Shown here one piece after another: positions 1 through 23,700 of a DNA stretch of 25,000 nt (position 1 is its first letter; the number at the start of each line of letters is the position of its first letter). The stretch covers positions 34,059,484-34,084,483 of the forward strand of contig NC_091561.1 of NCBI RefSeq assembly GCF_042767895.1. Direction: 5' to 3'. The notes under the pieces were generated by a model. That model searched no databases and had not been told where the DNA came from. It saw nothing but the letters and a program-made list of their open reading frames with translations. This DNA comes from Penaeus vannamei. Its lineage: Eukaryota > Arthropoda > Malacostraca > Decapoda > Penaeidae. A program made the position numbers and the translations under genes.

Positions 1-430
1 GTAATGACGAAAAATACGAACACCGTAACATGAACACAGATAAGAAGCACAAACAAAATAAGAGCAATGAAATAAATCGTGATTCGAATCCACTAATGAT
101 TCCTCTCTGGATGGAGCAAATGACATTCTGGATATATCTGATGAAGAAGGAATTGCCAAAAATAGCGCCTTCACGAATTTTGGGTCAGACAACCCATTCT
201 TGGATTGGCTATGTTTGAACCCCAGAACTGATGACTCATAGACCAATGAAGAGCAAAATGAAATGATTATCAAAATAAGTCCTAGGACAAGAGTTAACAC
301 CGAATTCACCAACCTGGAAAATAGAAGTGAAGAGCCACGATAACGCAAACTACAACACTAACGCCATTCATAACATCAGTAATGAAGATGGCATTAATAC
401 GAACAGTACCAAAACACAAATCAAACTTAC
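1..430 (-). other. Intron of the left sulfotransferase gene
   Basis: Sequence downstream of the exon-4 donor at 430-429. The next conserved exon of this family would begin like the paralog's GYMGEDDPLWW. No such sequence was seen on the minus strand, so the intron runs off the left edge. The open frame at 30-218 on the plus strand has no recognisable similarity and is not called. Confidence 0.6.
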
Positions 431-2258
431 CGAGTCGAATGAGCAAGTTCTCGTGATAAACTGACGTCGTGAAGACCCCCGTGGCAGCCTCTACCAGATA
501 ACGGGTCCAGGTGTTGCCAGAGCGAGGGAAGGAGAGAAGCCACGTCTGGCTGATGCCCCAGCCAGGCCTCACCATCAGCCTGGGCATATGAGGGAGTCTA
601 GTGTAGTAACCGGGCATGAGTTTGTGGCCAAAGTCGAAGGCGTGGGAAGTTTAGGGGAGTGTGGATACGAATGTGTTTCGAAAGGAATGCATAAAAAAGG
701 ATTCATAAGGCGTGAACACCTACAAAGGCACATATACTCTTTAATGCATACGTAGATAACGATGAATTGATTGGTATTTTCTTTATGAATGTAAATAATA
801 TGAAATTTTAAAATAATCTTTAAACATCTGTTCAAATCTCATATATATCTATATTTTTTCTTTATGTTCAGCCACCCGCTACGCAAGCACATAATCACCA
901 CAATTCACTGTTATTTTCCCTCTAACCGGGCGGGAAGGGTTCAGCCGTGCGAAGTTTAATCGCTCGCAGCCGTCCCCATACGTTCCCGCAGTTTAAAAAA
1001 TATGACTCAGCTTCTTAGCTTCCGTGGGTCCATCAAACAAAGTCTTGTTCAGAAACGCTGACGAGTGTTCAGGGGCGGATTCTACAAAATGCTAGCCTAT
1101 CAAGGAAAGACAAATTTCACTTGCATAAGTCATGTATATTAAATGCTTATAGTTTTACCTGTTACACCGGGTGTCGTTGGGCCAGAGTTGACGTGAAGAC
1201 GCTTCCATGTTGATATTCAGGTTCCGATATTGAACAGTTCCGGCTTCCGCTTCTGTAAATGATGTTTGAGGTTTCTGCATTTAAACGGAAGTAACCACAC
1301 ATGTAGGCCTACAACATACAAAGTTAATATGTACTCTACATGCCATGCAATGGTTCCCAACTTTTTCATCATTAAGGAACTCCATATATTTTTCTCACGG
1401 AAACCCATCTATTCAACATGACAGTTTTACTAACTAAACAAAACTAACTTTACCAGTTCCAGCTTTCAGTTTAAAAGAGAACTGGGTACTAAATCGCATA
1501 AGTAACAGTATTTAAGCTAATACGCTATGAAAGTTTTGAAATATTCATCTTATCATTAATGAAACGCTGGACCCTCTTGGAATATCTAACTTAACTAACC
1601 TTTATCTTTCGTTATTAAACATAAATCAGTGGTTTTCTAATCCTAGCCCCCCCCCCCCCTTCAATGAAACGTTTCCCTGTGCCCCCTCCTTTAAATACTG
1701 TATTTTACGAGCAAGTGTCAGCACATGTTAGTAAATAATGCTGAGAAAATATACACTTGCCTTCAGTAGTGTGATTTTTTCTGCAGTTTCTCAAATATAA
1801 ATACCCTCTTTATCAAGCCTTCGCCCCCCCCCCCCCTTCAAGCAGCCCTTGGTTTCCCCCTAGATGAGAACGCCCCCACAGTACAGAAATTAGTCTCCCT
1901 GGCCGTTAACTGGAAAAACAACTTTACGACGATACTCCAGCTTACCGAAAGATCCTGAGTCAGCGTTCTCTCCATCAATAGACTGGGTGTGAGTACGCTG
2001 GAAGCCCACACCATTATCTACGGTAATACCCCCTGTGGCACTAACGGTCGGCCTCCTAGATGTTATGTGGCAACGGTAGGTGAACAGCGCTGTTCCTACT
2101 GCTACGCATATCAGGCTTACCCTGAATCCCACTCCGGAACCGCAGTGACCTGAAGAAAAAAAATATAAACGCTAAATTATGCATATATCGCACATACCTC
2201 GCTCCATATCATGTATCTGATTGATCGTGAAGCCGGACTGCTGTGGCACTTCCTCCAT
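431..2258 (-). CDS. WSCD-family sulfotransferase, 5' part (continues beyond left edge)
   Basis: Predicted type II Golgi enzyme that moves sulfate from PAPS to a glycan. Four coding exons are visible: 2258-2198, 2149-1946, 1252-1159 and 579-431. They join with phases 1, 1 and 2, and each is bounded by AG/GT (donors GTATGT, GTAAGC, GTAAAA, GTAAGT). The chosen start, MEEVPQQ, has G at -3 and G at +4. The frame is open further upstream to about 2375, so an earlier ATG is possible. A hydrophobic anchor follows a basic residue at about residues 31-45 (VSLICVAVGTALFTY). A short stem of about 75 residues ends in LWPNDTRCN. Exon 4 carries the 5'-phosphosulfate loop SFPRSGNTW (about 136-144), then EAATGVFTTSVYHENLL. 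About 169 codons are seen; the 3'-phosphate-binding part must lie left of position 1. There is no WSC domain in the visible part. The family assignment rests on recognising the PRSGNTW block and on the paralog at 3042-14771. Splice sites are inferred. Confidence 0.83.
1627..1881. repeat. Possible decayed hAT-like element with two poly-C runs
   Basis: The left edge CAGTGGTTTTCTAATCC resembles the common hAT terminal motif CAGTGGTTCTCAAAC. The right part reads TAGATGAGAACGCCCCCACAG, a weak inverted match. Two runs of 13-14 C followed by TTCAA sit inside, at about 1649 and 1825. No target-site duplication was found. It lies in the intron between exons 2 and 3 of the left sulfotransferase gene. 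Confidence 0.3.
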
Positions 2259-3041
2259 CCCTCTCCGCTTTTCGTGCCACTTCAGCAATCCATAATCTAA
2301 TACATATTTGATTTTGTCCACATCTTTTTTTAACCGTGTCATGCCCATTTGCAAGCCATTTAGATCATAGAACACTTCGTTTCCTTAAATCTGCTAGATT
2401 ACGAACGGACGACAAGAAGTTTGCATTTTTTATCGTCGTTTTCGACACTTTTTATATGGTATCTTTCATATTGCACTTGCATATAATTGTTTTTGTATGT
2501 GCATGTGTGTACTCAGTTACCTTGTTACCCCTACATATACAATCTATTTCTTTTTATTCACGCGTGTCAGTGTTATATGTATGCATGTGTGCGTGTATAA
2601 TTAATGTATACATTCTATTTGGACAAGTTTACTCACTAAGCAACATTGCTTATGCATAGATGACGAAACCAGAAACGACAAGCACGCATGGACAGAGACT
2701 TCCTTTTCTCACACAAGCAAGGCGTAAACTGCCTCAGCGGCCGGGTTTCGGCGCCGAGAAAATCAACGAGAAACCAATTGGCAACTGCAACGATAGTGCT
2801 CAGTCGTGTCTCCTCTTATATTTTAATCCTCTTATTTCCGTCTCTTTCTTGACAGCATATTGTCATATATATTAACAACTAGCGATCATATCTTTAATTT
2901 AGCAATTGAGTAATTCATGAAACAAATACACCAAATGTACCGTCAGGCAACGTGCACCATTTCCTTCAGTTATTCCGCCTATTTCATAACACAAATAAAT
3001 TAACTAAATCATCTTAATTCCAGATTATTCTCTCTTTTCAG
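2259..3041. promoter_or_regulatory. Shared divergent intergenic region between two sulfotransferase genes
   Basis: About 780 bp separate the chosen ATG of the minus-strand gene from the first recognised exon of the plus-strand gene. Both promoters should lie here or inside nearby UTR introns. A GC-richer island at 2650-2790, with an open frame from ATG 2660, could hold the missing first exon or leader of the plus gene. No convincing donor in the required phase was found, so it is not called. No TATA box or initiator could be assigned with confidence. Confidence 0.45.
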
Positions 3042-14771
<11,730 letters not shown>

Positions 14772-14870
14772 AAGTAGGGCCTACTACATTCTGCTCATAT
14801 AACTTAAAATGGGCACTGTCAGTGGCTGTTAGAGAAAAAGTAGTTAACTAGTTTGTAAGGGCTATTTTTG

Positions 14871-14928
14871 AATAAATTTCTAGCTTTAAATTATTTTTAT
14901 TTTTTCTTCCTATCTCTTACCAAATAAA
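14871..14928 (+). terminator. Polyadenylation signals of the plus-strand sulfotransferase
   Basis: Two AATAAA hexamers (14871-14876 and 14923-14928) lie 100 and 152 nt downstream of the TAG at 14769-14771. Both are followed by T-rich sequence suited to a downstream element. Which one is used cannot be told from sequence. Confidence 0.65.
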
Positions 14929-14929
14929 T

Positions 14930-15484
14930 TGATTGGGTGTTTAATAATTAACATTTATTGCACAGCATTAAATGAGTATAATACCAAAGATATTTCTACA
15001 AACTAGAAAAAAAGCTGGAGTCTTGCTTTTTCTGGAATATTTCACTTATTGACAACAGTATCAGTGTTATAGAGGAACAGATAATATTTATCAGTTAGAT
15101 ATGGCAAATGCTCAGAAAACAACCAGTGTATGTAACTAAATAGAAAATTAATTGTGACATATACTAGCTAAGAGCTAAAAAATATATATATTTTTTTTTC
15201 TTGCAAAAATATCCTCCTAAAGTAGCAACATATGTCAAAGTGCAGGGTCTTTTACCTATCATTATATTTCACATGTTTAGTTGCAGTACTATTATCATCA
15301 CAAGCTGTTTATTAGTCTCAGCACAATGTATAATGATCAAATTAATCGTATTTATTTTGATATTGAATTACTCTAAGTGGACTGTCATAGGTCAAAATAT
15401 TTTATACAAATTCTAAGTATTTATAGCAAATGCTTGGATGAAAGTGTCAAAATATTCACTTAGAATATGATCGTTCCCTAAAGT
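14930..15484. other. Convergent intergenic spacer, AT-rich part
   Basis: Downstream of the sulfotransferase polyadenylation signals. AT-rich; no gene or recognisable repeat was seen. The frame at 15201-15416 has no recognisable similarity. Confidence 0.5.
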
Positions 15485-15985
15485 TAAATGAACTCCCCTC
15501 ATTTTTTCATTGCTCTTTCCCTTTTCTTCTTTACTTCTCGTGCCCTTCCCTTTTTTTATTCCTTTCTCTCTATTCTTCCCTCACCTCTCTTCTCGTCTCT
15601 CTCCTTTTCATTCCACTACTATCCACTCCTTTATTCACTTCATTCTTTTCCATTTCTCTTTCTATTTCAGTCCTCTCCTTTCCTGTTTTCCTGTTTTGCT
15701 ACCCTCCTCCGTTGCCATTTTCTTCTCCTCTCCTCTTTTCTTCTCTGTCCACATCTCTTTTTCTTCTGTCATCTCATTTCCTCTGCTCTCTTCTTCTTAG
15801 CCTTTCCTCTCATTGCTGCTTTTCTCTCCTCTCTCTTTTGCTCTCTTCTCTGTCCACCTCTTTTCTATTGTCTCTTCTCCTTTGCTCTCTTCTGTATCCT
15901 CTCCTCTCTTCTCTTCTTTTTTCTCTATCCCCATCTCTCCTCTCCCCTCCCTTCCTCTTCTCTATCTCTTTTCCTCTTTGTGTCA
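15485..15985. repeat. ~500-bp degenerate polypyrimidine tract
   Basis: Almost only C and T on the plus strand, but not a regular microsatellite (mixtures of CTTTTC, CCTCTC, TTCTTT). It sits between the 3' ends of two convergent genes. The Leu/Ser/Phe open frames in it come from its composition and are not called as genes. Confidence 0.9.
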
Positions 15986-16150
15986 AACATGCAGTCTATC
16001 AAGCTCATTTTTACCTATTTACCTAAGTACAGTAAGCAGCTCATTGGCAACAGAATTCATTAAAAATAGCCAATGACCCTTGGGAAAAAAAAAAATTATC
16101 AAACTTGATCTGGCTAATACCAAACATCTTTCTAATTTTATGAAATCATT

Positions 16151-16156
16151 TTTATT
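16151..16156 (-). terminator. Polyadenylation signal of TBRG1
   Basis: AATAAA on the minus strand, about 70 nt downstream of the TBRG1 stop codon (16227-16225), giving a short 3' UTR. The next ~150 bp downstream on this strand lead into a purine-rich tract. Confidence 0.6.
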
Positions 16157-16224
16157 TCTAATATATCTACATCGGTTACCTGTTTGTTTACTAATTTACC
16201 GGTACAAAAGTATGGGACGTTTTG

Positions 16225-19200
16225 TTATGAAGGAGATGTAACATGATGTCTAGCAAAGCGGATGTTCCTTAAAAGGGCTTCATGGCATAAGGAGGCCTCT
16301 TTCTCTGCTTCAAACACACTTTCAACCTCTGCCTCACTTCGACAAACCTGCAAGACATTAATTAATAACTAATACAAGTTCCATCTTGCTTGTTGAGCTG
16401 CTCATCCAAAAACACTCAAAAGGTAACAAATATCAAATCTTATATATAATTTTTCATATACATTATTTTCTATGGAAGACCACATAAAATAGAAATCTTT
16501 GGCATAAAAAGTTCCCTATACTATATTTATCAAGTTCAATAAACTGCCTCTTACTAAATGCATCAAGCCCAAAAAACATTTGATTTATAAACTCACCTCA
16601 AATTTAACCCACTTATACTTTGAGCATTTTCTTGCACCTGGGCAGGCCTGCAGCACATTCTGGACACTGGGATGAGTTAGGCCGAAAAACCGACAACCTC
16701 GTTCCTCACTGTCTGATCCCTCTGGCCTGTTTGATTTATCATAACATGAAATGAGGGTTCATATTACAATATACAGAGAGAGGAGTAATTTTAATAATAG
16801 ACTACATGATTAGATTTCAGGAAAATTACAATATTCTATCCCTTAATCTCTATTTTTCAATATTTCTTTCTCCTCAAAACAATAACAATTACATGATACA
16901 TGAGCTAAAAATAAAATAAAAATAAAATAGGATCTTACATGCATTACTTATCACTGAATCAACACTAACATTAACCTAGTCTCAGGATTCAGCAATGCCA
17001 TGCAAAACCATACTTGAAGACTGTCCTTTTGAGCTTACACAGCCGGAAATAACTTTTGATTTACAATCATTTTTTCTGTTCCCTGAAGTTCCAGCAGACC
17101 AGCACAAACAATATTTCATGCTACTGCAGCATAATGAAATGCCTCACACATGTACTTTCAGTGATAAAGCACCTACCTAATAGTAAGAAGGTCCATATTG
17201 AGTGTAGAGTTGATGGTGTGGAGGATGTGATTGTGGCATTCTGCAGGAGACATGCCAACCACTACAGACTCCTCCTCATCTTCACACACAACCTCAAACC
17301 TAGGTAATAAGAAACTTGATAAATGAATATGACAAATACTTCTATTGTAACCTACATGAATCATAAATACGTGGATCAGATATTGCATGTGATACAGCAA
17401 CATACACAATAATTATTCAATATCACCCATGAAAATGGGAAAAAAGTACCAGCTGCCTGATGATGATGATGACAATCATGATTGAGGTGAGTGGAAATGA
17501 TGACATGGTATTGCAGAGGACTGATGATGATGATAAATAGTAACTGGTAATGATGAAGTTAATGAAAAGGTGATAATGATAATCATGATGACTTTGGTAT
17601 AATGACATTAATGCTAAAAACAGTGACAAGGAGAACTAAGAATAAGGGATAAAGGAGAAGAGAGACTCAGGGGTGCAGGAGGAGAAAATGGTAAATTATT
17701 CAGCAACAAAAGATGCCCCAAGTAAGAGAATGACCTAATATCCAGACCCACTGCCTCCATCAGATATTGAACTGGGTCTTGCATGCCAACCCAAGCACGA
17801 CCACCATTAGTTTCACCTTGGAATGGGTCCACCATCCACAATTTTGCAAGTGTAAAGGACTGGCTTGAGAGGATCTCGAAGACTTGCAAACATTCTTGAT
17901 GAACAAAAGCCAACAGGGAAAATACAGTGCTCATTGTGATATGCCTCACGTTCACTGACAATCTGCAAAAAAGAAATTAAATTCATGTTTAAATTTACAC
18001 TTATTAGCATCCTTATCTCCATATAAACACAACAGCAATTATCAGTGGGTTGAGTAAAAAAAATCACTATGCCAGGAAATACCATTCAATAACTTTAGAA
18101 GCAGCAAGTAGTCAGTTTCACAAAAAAAAGAAAGTAAAATGCATTTGCCAACACGGTACTTAATACTCTTCTTTCTACATCTGTCTGATGTGAAAAAGTA
18201 TAATGAGCACCTTACCTCTCCAAGACTATGTATGGTAAGGGGGCCAAGCGTTATGGGAAATATGGGGCGGCCGGCAGAGTCTAGGGTGATGGGTGGGCAC
18301 AGTCGCTTTGGTTTATTGCTTCCACTCTTTCTGGCCTTTATAGCTTTGTCTGATGTTCCTGATGATGCTGAAGAATTAGTGTTATTTCCTGTAGTAGAGA
18401 AAATGTTCTGACTGTAATTCACTTACATCAGGGGTGTCAAACTCAAAATCCTTTGAGGGCCAATTTTCATTTCGGCTATCATCTTGAGGGCCAACAAAGG
18501 TACAAACCTCACTTCCCAGGATTAAAGTATTAAAATATTCTGATACTACATACCTGCACATAAAAGTTAATTCTGAAATGGTGACAAATTGCATACATAT
18601 ATATATAAATGCTTTAGACATGGACTCCTACAGTTTATTGCCAAATTTATCTTAGTGACTATAAATAATAGGCCAGTTTATCAAAAAAGCAAAAAAAAAA
18701 TAATACATTTTGGACTGCAAATGAAAATTCATATGTTTGGATACCCATATACAAAGAAATCAAAGCATATCTATCTATCAGACAGATATGCGTATCTAGC
18801 CTATTTTCATTTTCTGGATATGTATGTACAAATGTACAAATGTTCTTTGGGTAAGGGATCCGTCTGATTCAAAACAAACCTTTTGAAAATGTCTACTTTA
18901 TCAAGACACCATAACTATGCAGAGCAAAAACTATGCATCTTCCCTTTATAACAGCAAAATTCTCAGCAATAGCAATATAAATGACTTTACCATGATGGGA
19001 GAAGGGTTATTTATGAAATTTCAGTCTCCTAATCATATGGGCTAATAATTATTCTTGTCACGCTACAGGCCATTCATGACTCTCCTAAGGGCCACATTTG
19101 CTCAGCACAGTATGAGTTTGACACTCCTGACTTAAGTAGTAACTTTTACTGTTACATATAAATCACTAAAGATGACTCAGGAGTATGATATTTGATCATA

Positions 19201-20757
19201 GGCTCTTTATATCTATTTCTATAATTCATAAATTTTCTTTCCTGCAGATGTTACATAAAATACTTAGGCACAACAGTATTCATTTTAGAGACTACCATGT
19301 CCTGATAATAAAATAAACAATAAATAATAAATGATAATAAAAATAATAAAAATAGTAATCATAACAATAATAAAATAATAATAATTATAACAATAATAAA
19401 AAAATAATAATTATAACAATAATGGTAATAAAAACAATAACAATAATGATAATGATAATAATGATAAAGATGTAACAAGAAAGCATATATGTGCTTCATT
19501 CTCACCATGGTTAGAATCAGAAGGTTTACGCTTCAAAGTTGTCTGTTTAGGCTTCTTTCCGTCCCAGTTATCAATACTGCCACTTCCTAAAACAAGGTAG
19601 CTGTTGTTCTGTTCAAAAATGAAAGAGGATAATTAAACTGTTCATTCGAGAATACACACCCAACTGCCATCTATTTGGGAAAATCCCATTAAACTCATAA
19701 ACTAATTTTTTTTTTGTTTCATTCAAGCCATCACCATTATTTCATCAAAATCATCATCTACTCCAGGGTAATGTTCACCTTTGTATTTAACTGGTTGTGA
19801 TGATCTGCAGTTGTCTGATGATGACACAGTCTCTTGAGTAGAAACATTCTTTCTTCTGCTGCTACAACAAGTTGCTGTTGAACTTCTGCCACTTGATCAC
19901 ATAGAGCAGCATTTTCCTGAGGGGGAAAAATACTTATCCAATACATGCAGAACCTTGTCTGATACTCATAAACTGGTTACAACACATCAATGTCATATCC
20001 TTTAAAAAATTCATTAGGTGTTGCAATGCTGTCTTTCTTAACAACACAATAAACGTCTTATAAGTAAACCCATTTGTAAATTAGACTGCAATTATATTAA
20101 AGGATTCTGAAAGCAAATCATCTTCATCTTCCTGCTCTTTTATCAATCAAATCATGCACTCTTCAACCTGCCATGGACAGAGAACATACCACTGTCATCA
20201 CTTAATGTCTAACATAAAAGGTGACAGCATCTAATAATATTATTACTGTACTTTATAATCAATTTTCTCATGAGCCATTAAATATATCGAAACTGGCATA
20301 TGTGATTCAAAAGTTGTTGAACAGTAAATTTTAGAAAAAGCAAATGCTATTACTCAGACTATGAGTCAAATTTTATTATTAATCCCTATGATCCGGCTGA
20401 TGTTACGGTCCCGTCATGGAAAAATCTGGATTGAGGGCTGGGTGACATGAACGTGCCATCATCAGGGAAAATGGCTGCAGGCCGGATGACGCCAACTTGC
20501 GAAGGCCAGGGGGACAAAAAAGACTTGCCACATGTGAACAAACCTCTTTGAGTGTGATTTGACTCATTTGGCACATAGAAGAGGGCTTTAGCATATTCCT
20601 ATCGATTAACGAATATGGAATGTAAAGTGCCTAAGCTGTGACTGAAAGAACATCGGCTCCTGGGCGGACACTATTTCCATGCTGTACACTGTATTTATGG
20701 CCGCTGTGACCAGCGGTGCAGGCTGTATTACGGAAAATTGAAAATTACAAAAATAAA

Positions 20758-20789
<32 letters not shown>

Positions 20790-23700
20790 AATAACCCAAA
20801 GTTCTATATTTCATTTTTCTTGCAGTGAGTTACTTAGTACATATATAATATGGAGTCTGTGCAAGGAAAATAAGCTATTTCCATCTGGATAAAGCAAATC
20901 AAAAGACAAATATGGACATTAAAAAATGGCAAAAAAGCTTTAAAAGTTTACACAAAATAACTTTGCAAAAGGGAGACACAGAGTCTTGTCACCGCTCATG
21001 GGTGTTTGCGTGCACCAGGCCTACACGCGACAAACCCTGGATGTTGGCTACTTAGATAAGCCAATGCCTATATTTTCGGTACCATGGTTTCCGTGATGCA
21101 ATGGAATCCAACTGGTTAATTATCAAATGCAACACTGCCTTGCCAGCAAGCCTGCTACTCTTCTTTCAAAAGAAATAGCATATCCAACTATGACTAAATG
21201 TAATTACAAAAATATGAAAACTGAGAACTCAAGAAGTAGAAATATTGATCCTAAAACCAAGTTGAATATAAATATCAATTATCAATTATGAAATAGCCAT
21301 GCCAGGCATGTGATAAAACCCTGGGAGAGGGCAGGGCCTTCAGTATATATAGACTGAACAGACTATACTTATTTGTTATATAAAAATAGAATATGAACAT
21401 TACAATACTTTTTGTTCTTAAGACTCTTTACTTCCATACATAGGGAAGCAAAAGCAATGATAGCAATAACTGAGTCTCCATATTAAAATGATGATGCCGA
21501 TTCTATAATTCTACACAAAAATAAGTATATATAGACTTCGGCATTAATGCATTAACCTGTTGCCGCCAGGTGGCACGTACATACATGCCATGGCTGTTGT
21601 GGTCCAAATGCCGGGGGCATCATGTCATGCCCATTCCCGCGCTACTGGCTCATCGGACGGAGGTTGTTTTTCTCTGATAGTAGCGGCTTCATTTATATGG
21701 TAAAGATTTTAGGCAATGGCACCTATAATGAAGGTAAACCTTCAAAATTTTAATATTTTTAGCAAAATAAAAGCTTTTAGGTGCTAAATGTCGCTCGCAA
21801 ACTACCAATCGAGCCGGGCGCAAACAGGGGAAACTGCCGATGTGTGCCAACAAACCCGTGCATACGTCAACTTGCCAAAAATTTTACCCGTCGGTGATGG
21901 GTTAAAAAGGAAGAGGGAGGGTAACATACTGAACTCCATAAAGTATTAAAGCTAAGCCTTACAGAAAAAAGTCAGCCATGCTAAAATGAAAAAAAAAATC
22001 AAGACTTACATAGACAAGTTCTTTTACAATCTGTTTAAGATGTTTCATCTTCTTTTTATACACTAACTGTTCTTGAGCTTTATGTCGTGCCAGTCTCTCT
22101 GCAATGGCTGGTGGAAGACTGCTTCCTCGACCACGTCCTCTATCAGAGACCCCACGACCTGTGAGACGATTTATGATTTATCCTTACCCTATTTGTCAAA
22201 GTATTTTATTATACTCTATATTACATTTTACCTCTTATGTGTCTACTGTAAAGAAAAAATTAAAGAGATACATCACTTAGTTTCCATAATGTATGCTGTA
22301 TAATCATTTATAACAGTATATGTAATCAAAACAAGCCCATACTTATTCCGTTTCTCAAGGTATTCTTTAACATTTATAGATTTGTACATATTTCTATTCA
22401 GTGGCTAATAATAAAACAATTGTAACTACATATTTATCAATTCTGACAAAGCAAACTAAATTTAATCTTCAAGTTAACTATCTAATTTTAGAGAATACAG
22501 CAAAATTATATACAAGTTTATCATAGACTACCTCTTATTTCTTTATACAATTAATGTTTAATATGGATTCAGTGCAATATACAATAACATTATAAGATAA
22601 TAAATAGCACTACTATATGAAAAAAAAAAAAAAAAAAAAAAAACACCAGCTTTATAGTAATAGGTGAAAATAGGGAACACAGGTTGGACAACACTAGTCC
22701 GGTATTCAATGGAAAATAACCATTATTGTCACTGCTCTATAATGTTTACATCTACCACAGATGACATACAGAAAGTGGTGCTGCTTTTGTGTCAGACTAC
22801 TGATATTTTACCCATAATTTTGCCTCCTAGGAGACCGGCAACTAGTATAAGAAGTAGAAATGCAGCAAAATGAAAATGTAAGCTTGTGTTACATGATTTA
22901 GACTTAAAATGAAATTCACTCATTAACCCCTATGATCCAGATGACGTGATCATCATGTCATTAAAAAATCTGGCTTGAGGGGCTGGTAATGTGAATATGC
23001 TGTCATGGGAAAATTTGGCTGTGGGCTGGGTGATGATGTCATAGCATTTTGGGTGAAGGCCTGGTAATGGGAATGACTCACCATGAGTGCACAAAGCTCT
23101 TGGAGGGTGATTAGACTCACTTGGCATTTAGGTAGGGGCTTTTGCATTATTGCCATTGGTAAACAAATATGAAATATACTGTTTGTGAACCATGACTGGA
23201 AGAGTGCCAGTTCCAGGGAAGACAGGCAGTGTAGGTTGTAATACAGAAAGTTGAATATTACAAAAAATATAAAAAAATCACACAAATAACAAATATTGTT
23301 ATCATTTCTGCACAGACTTATGAACTACCAAGAGAGGAGATGAGATGATATGAAGTCTGTACAAGGAAAACAGTCAATTACCAACTGGATAAAGTAAATC
23401 AAATGACAAGTATAGACATTGAAAAATGGCAAAGAAGTTAAAAATGCTTTCGCTGAAAAAGAGAATATATAACATAAAAAGAGAATACAGTATATACATT
23501 ATTTTGCCCTTTTTACCATATGGTTCTCCAGTTCAAAATATCTGACATCCATCTAGTCCCATGATCGCTAGACTAGTGAGTTTCAACCTGTATACAGTCC
23601 AAAGGCACTATCTTCTAGTTTTCTGCATACCTGATAATGTCAGAGCTGGTGAAGACCGACCAGGAGTAGCTGTTGCTGTCACAGCTGCTACTGCTGGAAT

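Noticed and set aside
985..1081. A coding-like minus-strand segment after TGTAG (ESAPEHSSAF onward), considered as a stem exon of the left sulfotransferase
   Set aside because: It hits an in-frame TAA before any donor in the needed phase. The segment 1252-1159 fits both phases and ends in the conserved LWPxDxxC block.
15488..16063. A 191-residue plus-strand open frame and overlapping shorter ones
   Set aside because: Leu/Ser/Phe composition follows from the polypyrimidine tract, all three frames are open at once, and no domain is visible.
18139..18411. Plus-strand 90-residue open frame
   Set aside because: It is the antisense shadow of the TBRG1 FYRN exon, which has matching splice sites and conserved protein sequence on the minus strand.
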